The position numbers and the translations under genes are program-made. Positions 53,433 to 62,631 of a stretch of 64,000 nucleotides of DNA are shown piece by piece. Origin of the DNA: Thiofilum flexile DSM 14609 (GTDB lineage Bacteria; Pseudomonadota; Gammaproteobacteria; Thiotrichales; Thiotrichaceae); the NCBI RefSeq assembly GCF_000380185.1, contig NZ_KB904780.1:1-64000 (forward strand). The letters are read 5' to 3'. Numbering within the stretch: the first letter of the stretch is position 1; every line of letters begins with the position of its first letter. The notes below the pieces were generated by a model. That model was not told where the DNA came from. It did no database searches and saw only the letters and a list, made by a program, of their open reading frames with translations.

Positions 53433-56400
53433 CTAGTGACCGCTATTGGTATTGGGCGAAACATCCTGGTTTAACCAATACATTCTTGGCACAATCTTAG
53501 ATAAATCAACACTTTCAACTAATTTATCATTAGATTTAGAGGTATTGTTTATATCCAAAAGCGGCAAACTTAATTTACCGACTCTTACCTCTACTATCTG
53601 CTGGCAATCGCCTTGTACACAAGCACTGCCATCGGCAGCGGTGGGCTTTTTAAACACTAACTGTGGTGACTCAAGCACATCCCCGCCCTTAATGACCAAA
53701 AACTTATTTTTGCCCTCACCATCACGATCTAAGTCGGCTACCGCATCACCCGTCATTAAATCTAAGACATAAGCGCGAGAGGTGGTGGTCAATTTAGAAC
53801 AAGCCTCCGCGACACTCGCGACACCGTCTTCATCGGCTACGGCTAAGGTCGTGAAAATGATTTTCCCCATAAAGGTCAGCGCCTTAGACATACTCTTTTC
53901 GCCATTAAAGGCTAAAGGCATATACCACCCTTTATAGTCACTCTCTAAGAAAGATTTACTACTCAAATTCTTTTGCGGCATGACATTCACATCTTCCTTC
54001 AGAATAGACGCACCCTCTGGGCGGGCGGTGTAGACATAATCATCTTTTAACACATAAAAGCGATCCGGGATTGCTGTACTCAATGGGTGCATTTTATAAC
54101 CGCTGCCTAAAGCCAAGGTCAATATGGGTTTCCCCTTACTCATTTGCATGGCCACATCTGGCTCTGCGAAAAACATGCGCCGACTAATTCCCTGTGTATT
54201 CCCACCTAAATCCGCTAACTTAGATACCTGAGCGGTGTAACTACCTCCATCGGTTGAATAAATATCGGCTCGCCATACATAGCCCCCCGTATCGGCAAAA
54301 TACAATCGATCTAGTGAACCATCCCGATTCAGGTCTAAAACTCGAATATCACCGGCTACACTATGCTCTAAGGTTGCAGCACTATTATTTTTTAATGACC
54401 ACAATAATTTACCTGTTAAAGCTTCCACAATATAAACATCTAATCCCTTTTGATCGGGGAGGCGTTTAGTAATGTCCTGCTCATCTTTACGAGCATCATA
54501 ACCAGCACCAAATACTAAAACAGGTTGATTTTGGCTAACACCTGTACTTTGGTTAACTGCTTTTAGAGCTGCTAAAGCCGGTTTACCCCACGTTTCTCCC
54601 AGCTTTTCAAAGCCCGCCGTATTATGATCAATATGCCACTTTAAATAAGGCTTATCTGGATTCGTAACATCTAATACATAATAGTGACTACCACCTCGGC
54701 CTAAACCAAAAATGGCATAAACCCCTTCATCATGCCCCGTACTAGAGTTAATAACTCCATCATTATTGACATCATTTACCCAAATACGGACTTGGCCATC
54801 TACACCATATACATGCTTTAATCTTTCATCATTATCAAAAAATACTCCGATATTTTTTAATAAACTATTAGGCATAAAGGCCCAGCGCTCTACCCCAGTT
54901 TCAGCATTAAAAGCATGGAGAAAACCTTCATTAGAACCTACGAATACCGTTTTTTCACCAGTTGCATAACTATAGATAACGGGCTTAGAGTGAATAATAT
55001 CACCCATATGTTTACGTGCTACCTCAGAAATTTCGCCAGTCTCTTTTTTAGCAAAACCTCTGATAAATTTAATATATTTAATACGCGTCGCATCATCAAC
55101 AATCTTCATACAAGTTGTATTTGTGATTAACTCACTCATTCCACCTGCTGGCATGCCTGTGTGATATTGTCCATCACAATCATACCACCATAGATTGGTA
55201 TAGCTTTGCTGTGTTAAGTTTAGGTTACTTAAATCACCTAAGCTCGTTTTGGCACTCACCGTTCGACTTAATAGGCTTTTGGTAATCAACGCATTTTCTT
55301 CATTAATAAGAGATAAGCCTTGATCACCTAAATCAGTCCACAAATTTCTCTTATTAGGATCTAATAGGCTGGCTGCACCTCCTAAAGTGACATCATTGCC
55401 ACTCGGTGCTGTACTCCACTCATCTTGAGCATCATCGGCAAAACGCCCATCCTCACTCTCACTCAGTGCTGGCTTACTATTTTTTCCTATTATCTTAGTT
55501 TCTTTTACACCATTAGTCGTTACTTCAGATAATTTAAACTTACGTAAATTACCGTTCCATAATGGCTTAGTAGAACTATCAAATACCGGAATAAATATCT
55601 CATCACCACTGGCTAAATTATTAGAAGAACTTAAGGTATAGGCAGGAGAACTCACTGAGAGTGATTGCTTTTCAGCAGCCTTAATAATACTTTGAAAAGC
55701 TTTGGTAAGCTCCTCAGCATTATTAGCGGTATAAAATGCTCCATTAGGTGAGGCTAGATTCTTTAAATAATTTTTAGCCGCAGCATCTTCTAAACCAAAG
55801 CCAATGGTAAAAGTTTCAATCGCTTGCTTGCCCTCAATACTCGCAGATTGATCATTTTCTGATAGATATTGCGTTAATTCACTACCACACTCACCCATAC
55901 CGAAGAAATCTGGGGATGTTTGACAAGTTTTGGTATTATTAAAAATCTCGGTTTTTATTTTATCTTTAACTGCATTTTCTGAAGGTGCGCCATCAGTCAT
56001 TAATACAATAAAATTTTTCTGGCATATTTCAGCAATAGGAGATTTATAGCTCGCAAAACCATTAGCTGCTGTACACTCTGGGTATAAACACATGCTTAAC
56101 GGTAAGCCTTGATAGGTATATAAACTACAATTAGTTTTAGTTGCAGGACACCCTCCCCGCTCATTTAAACACCATACGTTTTGTGTAGTGCTACAGCTAA
56201 TAGCCCCGCTATAAGTAGAGGGGTGGGCTGCTCTTAAAGCTGTGGACGGTAAAAACCCAGCATTAGGGGACATACCTCTAAAATATAATACCGCTTCATA
56301 TAAAGCATCGACTAACGGTGTACCATTAAACTCTACCCATGAATTAGCAATAGTCGCTAAATAATTACGTACTGGAGTTCCTTGTGTGATATCCGGTAAA

Positions 56401-56783
56401 TTATCAGAACTTTGATAATCTTTAACAATAGCATAAGCATCTGCATCAATAGGGCTAATTGGAAATGATACTCCATTGGCTTTCTCATAAATACCATTAC
56501 CACCAAAGCGCATCACACCTACATTAATATCACTCGAAGCACCAGCTAAAGCTTGTTGTAAAGACTCCTGCATTACTTTCATGCGGGTCTTTCCGCCCGA
56601 ACCAGGTACAGAAACTAACATACTGCCGGAGTTATCTAAGACAAATAATACATTAGCAGCATCATTTTCAGCGGCATTACTGGTGAATAACTCTATGGGA
56701 TCTGCTGATACAGTATTTAAAACAAAACTGAGTAGTAATACTAAACTACTCATTAAGTTTTTAACAGCAAAGCGCTTTTTCAT
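53433..56783 (-). CDS. pilY1: type IV pilus tip/assembly protein PilY1
   Basis: Large secreted protein that primes and caps type IV pili and regulates retraction, also an adhesin. The signal peptide (AVKNLMSSLVLLLSFVLNTVSA) is followed by a von Willebrand A-like domain with a MIDAS-like DNSGS. A C-terminal PilC/PilY1 beta-propeller covers residues ~600-1000. Two EF-hand-like calcium motifs occur (DVNNDGVIN, DLNRDGSLD). ATG 56783 is chosen for its AAAGG ribosome site, giving about 1116 residues. It is the last of the minor-pilin run. Confidence 0.93.
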   Translation of the reverse strand: MKKRFAVKNLMSSLVLLLSFVLNTVSADPIELFTSNAAENDAANVLFVLDNSGSMLVSVPGSGGKTRMKVMQESLQQALAGASSDINVGVMRFGGNGIYEKANGVSFPISPIDADAYAIVKDYQSSDNLPDITQGTPVRNYLATIANSWVEFNGTPLVDALYEAVLYFRGMSPNAGFLPSTALRAAHPSTYSGAISCSTTQNVWCLNERGGCPATKTNCSLYTYQGLPLSMCLYPECTAANGFASYKSPIAEICQKNFIVLMTDGAPSENAVKDKIKTEIFNNTKTCQTSPDFFGMGECGSELTQYLSENDQSASIEGKQAIETFTIGFGLEDAAAKNYLKNLASPNGAFYTANNAEELTKAFQSIIKAAEKQSLSVSSPAYTLSSSNNLASGDEIFIPVFDSSTKPLWNGNLRKFKLSEVTTNGVKETKIIGKNSKPALSESEDGRFADDAQDEWSTAPSGNDVTLGGAASLLDPNKRNLWTDLGDQGLSLINEENALITKSLLSRTVSAKTSLGDLSNLNLTQQSYTNLWWYDCDGQYHTGMPAGGMSELITNTTCMKIVDDATRIKYIKFIRGFAKKETGEISEVARKHMGDIIHSKPVIYSYATGEKTVFVGSNEGFLHAFNAETGVERWAFMPNSLLKNIGVFFDNDERLKHVYGVDGQVRIWVNDVNNDGVINSSTGHDEGVYAIFGLGRGGSHYYVLDVTNPDKPYLKWHIDHNTAGFEKLGETWGKPALAALKAVNQSTGVSQNQPVLVFGAGYDARKDEQDITKRLPDQKGLDVYIVEALTGKLLWSLKNNSAATLEHSVAGDIRVLDLNRDGSLDRLYFADTGGYVWRADIYSTDGGSYTAQVSKLADLGGNTQGISRRMFFAEPDVAMQMSKGKPILTLALGSGYKMHPLSTAIPDRFYVLKDDYVYTARPEGASILKEDVNVMPQKNLSSKSFLESDYKGWYMPLAFNGEKSMSKALTFMGKIIFTTLAVADEDGVASVAEACSKLTTTSRAYVLDLMTGDAVADLDRDGEGKNKFLVIKGGDVLESPQLVFKKPTAADGSACVQGDCQQIVEVRVGKLSLPLLDINNTSKSNDKLVESVDLSKIVPRMYWLNQDVSPNTNSGH

Positions 56784-56827
56784 ACTACTACCTTTTAAAA
56801 TTATTATTTTAACTATGAATAATAGTC

Positions 56828-57304
56828 TTAACGCCAGCAACTACTGGTAGAGTCGTTCTTCTTTTTATCTTTAGCTGCTTTTCTTCCTTGACTATTAATA
56901 CTCAACTCTTGACAAGTTTCATCTTTAGCTTGTCCCGTTGGTTGGCTGCTATCGGTATTAGGTACAGCAATAGCATCAAAAGATTGACATAATGTCGTGC
57001 TATTACCTGAGCAATTACTAGGTAATACGGTCATACTAATATCATAATTTTTTTGCCCACTATCAATCGTTGTATCGCTATAACCAAGCTGGGTTAAGTC
57101 TCTAGCATAACTACGATTACGAATGAAATACTCACCCTGTAATTGTACCACCTCATTTAAGCTAATAAAGGCATCGGTACGATTTGATTTTTGTACACTA
57201 CTGAGATAGCTGGGATAAGCGAAGGCGGCAATCACTGCAACAATCACCAATACTATCATTAACTCTATTAAGGTAAAACCTTGTTGTATTTTTAACTTTT
57301 TCAT
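56828..57304 (-). CDS. pilE: type IV minor pilin PilE-like
   Basis: Type IV pilin with the class III prepilin signature QQGFTLIELMIVLVIVAVIAA. The pilD cleavage is after Gly 9 and E5 of the mature protein is present. A globular domain with a C-terminal disulfide pair (CQEL...SCWR) follows. It is located between pilX and pilY1, whereas PilE usually ends the operon. It ends with a lysine-rich stretch (RKAAKDKKKNDS). Confidence 0.85.
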   Translation of the reverse strand: MKKLKIQQGFTLIELMIVLVIVAVIAAFAYPSYLSSVQKSNRTDAFISLNEVVQLQGEYFIRNRSYARDLTQLGYSDTTIDSGQKNYDISMTVLPSNCSGNSTTLCQSFDAIAVPNTDSSQPTGQAKDETCQELSINSQGRKAAKDKKKNDSTSSCWR

Positions 57305-57390
57305 CTAACACCTAGTTATTATAGTGATGAGTGTAATGTAGTTATTTTATATTTTTAGATTAAATAAATAATTTAGATCAATAATACTAT

Positions 57391-57879
57391 TTAATTATTA
57401 TTTGCCGAGGCGGGAGTAAAACGCATCACACCTAAAGCATGAGTGCTTTTAGCCCCTGTTCCTGCTACCCTAGCATTCACCTCAATATCAAATAAACGAC
57501 ACTCATAATCATCTGCTTTCATTGAAGTGCTCATCGCTAAGTCATTTAACATATTACAGCTAACTTTTTTACTCATCATTATTGTAGCATCTGAGTTAAC
57601 CGTACCCTCCATCGCGCGGTCTTCAAACTTCCCCACTAATTCTTTTTCACCTTTTAATTCAGCAGCCCTATTTTGGTAAAACAAATCAGTGGAGCGCTCA
57701 ATCGTTGACTCGGCAGCTTGATAAGACAGGGTGCGAAATATTTCATTCCCCGCGATATTGATATCGGTAGTAGCCATTTTAGCTCCAACGACCCCTAGTA
57801 CGGTCATCACTAACAAAATGACTAACCCCCACATTAATACTGAGCCTTGCTGTTTTAGATGTGAGCTGAATAAAGTCAT
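57391..57879 (-). CDS. pilX: type IV minor pilin PilX
   Basis: Minor pilin of the tip complex. The N-terminus is KQQGSVLMWGLVILLVMTVL, the PilX pattern in which the usual F+1 is replaced by S. It then shows GNEIFRTLSYQAAESTIERS. It is 162 residues long. Start and stop neighbours are pilW (6 bases upstream) and pilE (86 bases downstream). Confidence 0.88.
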   Translation of the reverse strand: MTLFSSHLKQQGSVLMWGLVILLVMTVLGVVGAKMATTDINIAGNEIFRTLSYQAAESTIERSTDLFYQNRAAELKGEKELVGKFEDRAMEGTVNSDATIMMSKKVSCNMLNDLAMSTSMKADDYECRLFDIEVNARVAGTGAKSTHALGVMRFTPASANNN

Positions 57880-57885
57880 GATTAT

Positions 57886-58746
57886 TTAACCCTCAAGATT
57901 CCTAAGGCGAATAGTAGTTTTATAAACAGCACGTCGATAACGATCAGTAAAAACAAATGCTTTATCTAATAAAGTAAAAGATTCTTGTTGTGCAGTAGGG
58001 TAAAAATAATCACGTGATCTTACTAATAGGGCAACTTGAATAGTTTTAATGCTATTCCACAAGTCTTCAGTATTGACTTCGGTAGCCGTTAAATAGCGAT
58101 CCGCTACCCTATCGCCATCGGTATCAATACCATAATTAACTTGCATTTTTTCAATGCCCTGAACAACTGCTACAGAAGGACCTAATGAGCTTTGGCAATA
58201 TAAAAGAGGAATTTTGTCATTTACATTATTTTCCTCACTATTTGTTTTAACTACAAAGCTATTATAAATAAAAGTGATATTATCGCTAGCAAGTGTATTA
58301 GAGGTATTACAAGATGTTTTAAAGCCGGTACAAATAAGGTTTTCATCTAGATCATTTTCAGCACAATCGGTGTGAATACGATCATCTGGCCTAAAGCGTA
58401 TGCCAACTATATCACTCTCTTTACCTGATCCATCTACACTAATTTTTACGTTATTAGCCGAGTTGACACTATTACCACTAATCGTGTTATTAGAATTTAA
58501 AACATAATCCGTCACTGGCATACCCGTTATTGAGGCATAGCCCGCATGCTCTAAATGCCGACGTAAAATATCAATGGCACTGCGAGCACTTTCATCCATC
58601 ACGACTAATTGTTCACTATCGCTATAACTACGCTTACCTGCCATATAAACGGTTAGTATTCCCCCTAATATGACAATGCCAATCACCATACTAATCAGTA
58701 ATTCAACGAATGATAAGCCGGTTTGCTGAGATCGAGTAAGTCCCAT
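57886..58746 (-). CDS. pilW: type IV minor pilin PilW
   Basis: Minor pilin with a class III signal (QQTGLSFVELLISMVIGIVI) and the MDESARSAIDILRRHLEHAGY segment typical of PilW. It is 286 residues. Its C-terminal YRRAVYKTTIRLRNL is the family signature end. It works with PilV, PilX and PilE as the tip-priming complex. Confidence 0.92.
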   Translation of the reverse strand: MGLTRSQQTGLSFVELLISMVIGIVILGGILTVYMAGKRSYSDSEQLVVMDESARSAIDILRRHLEHAGYASITGMPVTDYVLNSNNTISGNSVNSANNVKISVDGSGKESDIVGIRFRPDDRIHTDCAENDLDENLICTGFKTSCNTSNTLASDNITFIYNSFVVKTNSEENNVNDKIPLLYCQSSLGPSVAVVQGIEKMQVNYGIDTDGDRVADRYLTATEVNTEDLWNSIKTIQVALLVRSRDYFYPTAQQESFTLLDKAFVFTDRYRRAVYKTTIRLRNLEG

Positions 58747-58748
58747 AA

Positions 58749-59294
58749 TTAAAAGTTCCTTACCATAATTTGCAGGGATAGATCAAAAGGCTGAAACTCA
58801 CTTGTTTCTGCTACATCCGTTGTACCTTTATTATTTTTAGTGATGATGCGCTCCTGCCACTGAATGCTGAGATTTAACCCTTGACCACATCCTGCTGGGC
58901 AGGTAATGCTCAGTTGACCATTAGTAAGCGAATTTCTAACCCCAATACTCCCCGATCCATCGCCACACATGATTTGGGCGAGATCTAAAGCCGCAATCTC
59001 ACTAGGATTGCAACTTTCACTCTGACAGGTATTAGCAGGAGCAGTACCACAATCGGTCAGAGGGGCGGGCGTTTCATAATTCCCTGCTTTAGCACCAGTG
59101 AAGTTATTCCGTATTCGGGCGGCTAGGTCATTTAGTAAGAGAGTGGCTTGCTGTTTTTGACTAGAATTATGTACTACTTTGAGATTAGCCACTTGCATAC
59201 TAGCCAATCCTAGTAAGCCCACGGATAATATTAATACTGCGATGAGCACTTCGAGCAGGCTGAACCCCTGCTGTTGACTATTATTACCGTACAT
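58749..59294 (-). CDS. pilV: type IV minor pilin PilV
   Basis: Minor pilin with class III signal QQQGFSLLEVLIAVLILSVG, followed by the GLLGLASMQVANLKVVHNSS segment of PilV. It is 181 residues long and first in the pilV-W-X-E-Y1 run, with no fimT/fimU visible before it. Confidence 0.92.
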   Translation of the reverse strand: MYGNNSQQQGFSLLEVLIAVLILSVGLLGLASMQVANLKVVHNSSQKQQATLLLNDLAARIRNNFTGAKAGNYETPAPLTDCGTAPANTCQSESCNPSEIAALDLAQIMCGDGSGSIGVRNSLTNGQLSITCPAGCGQGLNLSIQWQERIITKNNKGTTDVAETSEFQPFDLSLQIMVRNF

Positions 59295-59490
59295 AGTGTG
59301 TCGTTATTTTATTATTAGAGTGATAAGGCCAATATCTAGTCACTAACCAATTAGTAGCTAGTCTATAAATTATATTAATAATCCAGTTCTATGCTAGCGT
59401 AGCATACTATGGCTAAAAGGTTAATTTCCACTTATAAACGGAACTACTTTTGATCTGACAAAGGCCACACTTAGTCCAGCAGAGGTTTGA

Positions 59491-59679
59491 CTAATGAATA
59501 TGCTTTAAAAAAGCTTGATCAGTAGGCAAGACACCCTCACAACGAATCAACAATTCTAGGCGCTGTCCTAACTCTCCCAACTCATTACGGTAGAGCATTA
59601 ACCCTTCGATTAATCGTTGTGTGATGTTGCCGTTGCTCTCCTGAGTATACTCAGCAGACGGTTCTACGACTTGGATCAT
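59491..59679 (-). CDS. hypothetical small protein
   Basis: A 62-residue acidic, mostly helical protein that I do not recognise. The sequence is MIQVVEPSAEYTQ to FLKHIH with a leucine-rich centre (RLIEGLMLYRNELGELG). GGGGAA lies about 7 bases before the ATG, supporting translation. It lies alone between pilV (same strand) and the divergent SUMF-fold gene. No membrane segment or metal motif is evident. Confidence 0.5.
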   Translation of the reverse strand: MIQVVEPSAEYTQESNGNITQRLIEGLMLYRNELGELGQRLELLIRCEGVLPTDQAFLKHIH

Positions 59680-59787
59680 AATCTTTTCCCCATTAGACTA
59701 TATTTCCATCAAATATAGATGATGCTAACCTAAATTACTGGTGAATAGTTACCTAAAAAAGGTGATACATTCAATATCATTGGTTAA

Positions 59788-59796
59788 TGTTATAAT
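59788..59796 (+). promoter_or_regulatory. extended -10 promoter candidate
   Basis: TGTTATAAT (59788-59796) combines a perfect TATAAT with the TGn extended -10 element, about 65 bases before the SUMF-fold gene. The -35 region is poor, as expected for extended -10 promoters. Confidence 0.5.
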
Positions 59797-59858
59797 TAAG
59801 CCCGGTACTATTCCACGCACTGTAATATTCTATTGTTAAGATTTAAGGTTTTAAGGAC

Positions 59859-60761
59859 ATGATGACCGCTCTCACCTCCCCTCGGATGTTCCCCTCTCAC
59901 TCCACGCCAGACCCTACCTTACTGGCTGATCATCTCAGAATATTACAGTCTCAAACCGCTCAAGCACATGGCTTAGATACAGTTTTTAGGGATCATTTTC
60001 AGGATGGTTCAGGGCATAGCCCGCTAATGGTTGTCATTCCAGCAGGCTTATTAGAAATGGGTTCTAGCGCCGAGGAATACGGACATCAACCCCACGAAGC
60101 CCCCGTGCATACTGTTCAATTAGCTAAACCCTTTGCTATCGGACAGTTTCCGGTCACTGGGGCTGAATTTGAGCAGTTTAAACAAGAAACCGGCTGGTCT
60201 TTACGGCCTGAATTGCTGTGGTATGGCGGTCGATATCCTGTTATCAATATTCGTCTTGAGGATATTCGCCTCTATCTAGAATGGTTACAGTTTCGTACCG
60301 GTATCAAATATCGCCTCCCCTCCGAGCCAGAATGGGAATATGTCGCCCGTGCGGGTACCCAAACCCCCTTTTACTTTGGGGAAACCGTGAGCTGTAAAGA
60401 GGTGCATTTTAATCCTAACTTCCCCTATGAAGAGGCTAAGAATAAGCAGCGCTGGTTTTTCCCCCGTTGTTTAATGAGTGTTAGACCTAGTGAGGTAGGG
60501 ATTCGTGAGCCGAATACGTGGAATGTCTATGATATGCACGGTAATGTGTGGGAATTTACCAGCAGCCACTGGACTCGATCACATTTAAACGCTCATCGTG
60601 ATGGCTCTCCCTCGCCAACCGCAGACCCCCATTGGTATGTCACTAAGGGCGGCTCATGGTTTGATGGTGCCGTACATGCGCGGAGTGCCGCACGTAAAAA
60701 ACGTTATTTCGATGAGTTAGATACTAATCTAGGCTTCCGCCTCGTGCGCGATCTAGACTAA
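59859..60761 (+). CDS. SUMF1/FGE-sulfatase-fold protein without catalytic cysteines
   Basis: A 300-residue protein of the formylglycine-generating-enzyme fold. Core motifs are VVIPAGLLEMGSS, APVHTVQLAKPFAIGQFPVT, RLPSEPEWEYVARAG, NTWNVYDMHGNVWEF and the ending GGSWFDGAVHARSAARKK, NLGFRLVRD. In true FGEs the last region holds two copper/disulfide cysteines. Here neither is present, so formylglycine formation is not expected. Other FGE-fold proteins take part in varied chemistry or signalling. The ATG is followed at once by a second ATG (59862), and AAGGA precedes them closely. Confidence 0.82.
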   Translation: MMTALTSPRMFPSHSTPDPTLLADHLRILQSQTAQAHGLDTVFRDHFQDGSGHSPLMVVIPAGLLEMGSSAEEYGHQPHEAPVHTVQLAKPFAIGQFPVTGAEFEQFKQETGWSLRPELLWYGGRYPVINIRLEDIRLYLEWLQFRTGIKYRLPSEPEWEYVARAGTQTPFYFGETVSCKEVHFNPNFPYEEAKNKQRWFFPRCLMSVRPSEVGIREPNTWNVYDMHGNVWEFTSSHWTRSHLNAHRDGSPSPTADPHWYVTKGGSWFDGAVHARSAARKKRYFDELDTNLGFRLVRDLD

Positions 60762-60762
60762 T

Positions 60763-62106
60763 CTAGCTGCGGGTAAACTCAAGCGCGGTGCCAGGGGCAA
60801 CAGTGGGCATAAAGGCTCCCTCATACCAAACTAAAGTACCATTCACAATCGTAGCGTCAATGGTGCTCCTAAACTCCATCCCGAAGTGTGCCGTCCAGCC
60901 ACAGTGATAATAACTATTACTATGTTCCGCGATCCAAGGCTTACTAATATCCACTAGGATTAAATCCGCCCAATAGCCCTCTCGAATAAAACCGCGCTCT
61001 TGAATCTGAAATAGCTGTGCGACTGTGTGGCTGGTTTTGTCCACAATATGCTCTAAGCTAAATAAGCCCTCATGAAAGCCCTCCAAGAGAGAAGGTAAAG
61101 CATGTTGCGTGCTCGGAAAGCCAGAGGGAATATTAAAATAACTAGGCTCATTCTTTTCGCTTAGGGTATGGGGAGCATGCCCAGAGCTAATGCTATCAAT
61201 ACGCCCCTCTAGTAAGCCTTGAATCAAAGCGGCTCGATCAGCACTCGTTTTAATGGCAGGGTCACACTTTAATAATGCGCCACGTAAGGCATAATCTTCA
61301 CTACTAAATTGTAAATAATGTGTACAAGTATCAGCCGTAATCCGCTTATCCGTACTCGATCCTACATCAAACAACTCTAGCTCTTTTGCGGTGGAAAGCT
61401 GTAACACATGTAGTCGTGTTTTTAATGAGCGAGCTAACCCCACCACCATAGACGAGGATTTGTAGCAGGCATCTTCACTTCTAATCAGCGGATGCAGCTC
61501 CATAGGAATAGTATCGCCATAAATACTACGATAACTTTCCTCGTTTTCTAAAATAGTCGGCATATCCTCACAATGCATGGCTACCAAAATCGGCGCATGT
61601 TGAAAGATTAGTGCCAAACGATCAGGGTCATCTACCACCTGATTATGCTGAGAGGAGCCGGTTAAGATCTTAATCCCACAGGCTAAATTCGGGTGTAGTG
61701 CTTTAATAGTTTCCAGATTATTATTTGATGCCCCTAAATAAAAAGCATAATTCGTCCAACACTGTCCCTGCGCGAGAGCCTTTTTACCGATAATATCCTC
61801 TTCTGTAAGCACATAGGGTACGGTATTGGGCATATCTAATACGCTGGTAATCCCACCGGCTATGGAGGCTCGACTTTCTGAGGCTAGTGTGCCCTTATAC
61901 GTTAAACCCGGCTCACGAAAATGCACATGACTATCAATCATACCCGGCATAAGAAACCGTCCGGCAGCATCAATAATTTGATCGGCTTGATAATGGGATA
62001 AATTAGAGCCTATTTTTTCAATGCGGTGATTATTGATATACACATCGCCTTGGCTGATGAGTCCTTCATTAACGATATTAGCGTTCAGGATAAGTATCGA
62101 GGCCAT
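60763..62106 (-). CDS. dihydroorotase homologue, catalytic Asp replaced
   Basis: Amidohydrolase of 447 residues, most like the long dihydroorotases. Metal ligands H60 and H62 (DSHVHFREPG), the bridging lysine (GIKILTG), and histidines in AMHCED and HVLQLST are present, as are the substrate Arg and Asn (FREPG, DMPNT). The general-base Asp of the DHAPH motif is Gly309 here (SSGHAPHT). That predicts loss or change of dihydroorotase activity. It may be a non-catalytic PyrC' type or have a new substrate. ATG 62106 is preferred over the GTG 3 codons earlier. No pyrB is nearby. It follows folA. Confidence 0.75.
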   Translation of the reverse strand: MASILILNANIVNEGLISQGDVYINNHRIEKIGSNLSHYQADQIIDAAGRFLMPGMIDSHVHFREPGLTYKGTLASESRASIAGGITSVLDMPNTVPYVLTEEDIIGKKALAQGQCWTNYAFYLGASNNNLETIKALHPNLACGIKILTGSSQHNQVVDDPDRLALIFQHAPILVAMHCEDMPTILENEESYRSIYGDTIPMELHPLIRSEDACYKSSSMVVGLARSLKTRLHVLQLSTAKELELFDVGSSTDKRITADTCTHYLQFSSEDYALRGALLKCDPAIKTSADRAALIQGLLEGRIDSISSGHAPHTLSEKNEPSYFNIPSGFPSTQHALPSLLEGFHEGLFSLEHIVDKTSHTVAQLFQIQERGFIREGYWADLILVDISKPWIAEHSNSYYHCGWTAHFGMEFRSTIDATIVNGTLVWYEGAFMPTVAPGTALEFTRS

Positions 62107-62133
62107 ACAATGCACTCTATATGTTGAGGGGGG

Positions 62134-62628
62134 TTAGGATAGACGATCTAAAATAGTAAACGAGCATGCTAATGATTGCTCATTTAAGGGGGAACAATAA
62201 AGACTAAATTGGGAAACCCATTCTTGAGGATTAATAGCAGGGAAATAGGTATCACCATGAGTGTGGGTATGAATAGTGGTTAAATACAAACGCTGAGCCA
62301 AAGGCAAAGCCTCACGATATAACTCACCTCCCCCAATAATCATCACCTCTGGCTCATGAGCCACTAATGCTAACGCTTGCTCCACAGAATGAGTCACTGT
62401 AGCACCAGCTAATACTAAGGACGTTTGACGTGTGACCACAATATTATGCCGCTGTGGGAGTGCGCGTCCTATTGAGTCCCACGTTGCCCTACCCATAATC
62501 ACGGGTTTATGGAGGGTATTTTCTTTAAACCAACGCAGATCAGCAGACACACGTCCATGCCATGGCATTTTACCTTGCCAACCTATCACACGCTCAGGGG
62601 TCATCGCGACAATGAGCGAAAGCAGCAT
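62134..62628 (-). CDS. folA: dihydrofolate reductase
   Basis: NADPH-dependent reduction of dihydrofolate. The N-terminus LSLIVAMTPERVIGWQGKMPWH, RATWDSIGRALPQRHNIVVT and the NADPH motif VMIIGGGELYREALP are the family pattern. The length is 164 residues. It follows sspB by 3 bases. Confidence 0.97.
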   Translation of the reverse strand: MLLSLIVAMTPERVIGWQGKMPWHGRVSADLRWFKENTLHKPVIMGRATWDSIGRALPQRHNIVVTRQTSLVLAGATVTHSVEQALALVAHEPEVMIIGGGELYREALPLAQRLYLTTIHTHTHGDTYFPAINPQEWVSQFSLYCSPLNEQSLACSFTILDRLS

Positions 62629-62631
62629 AGG

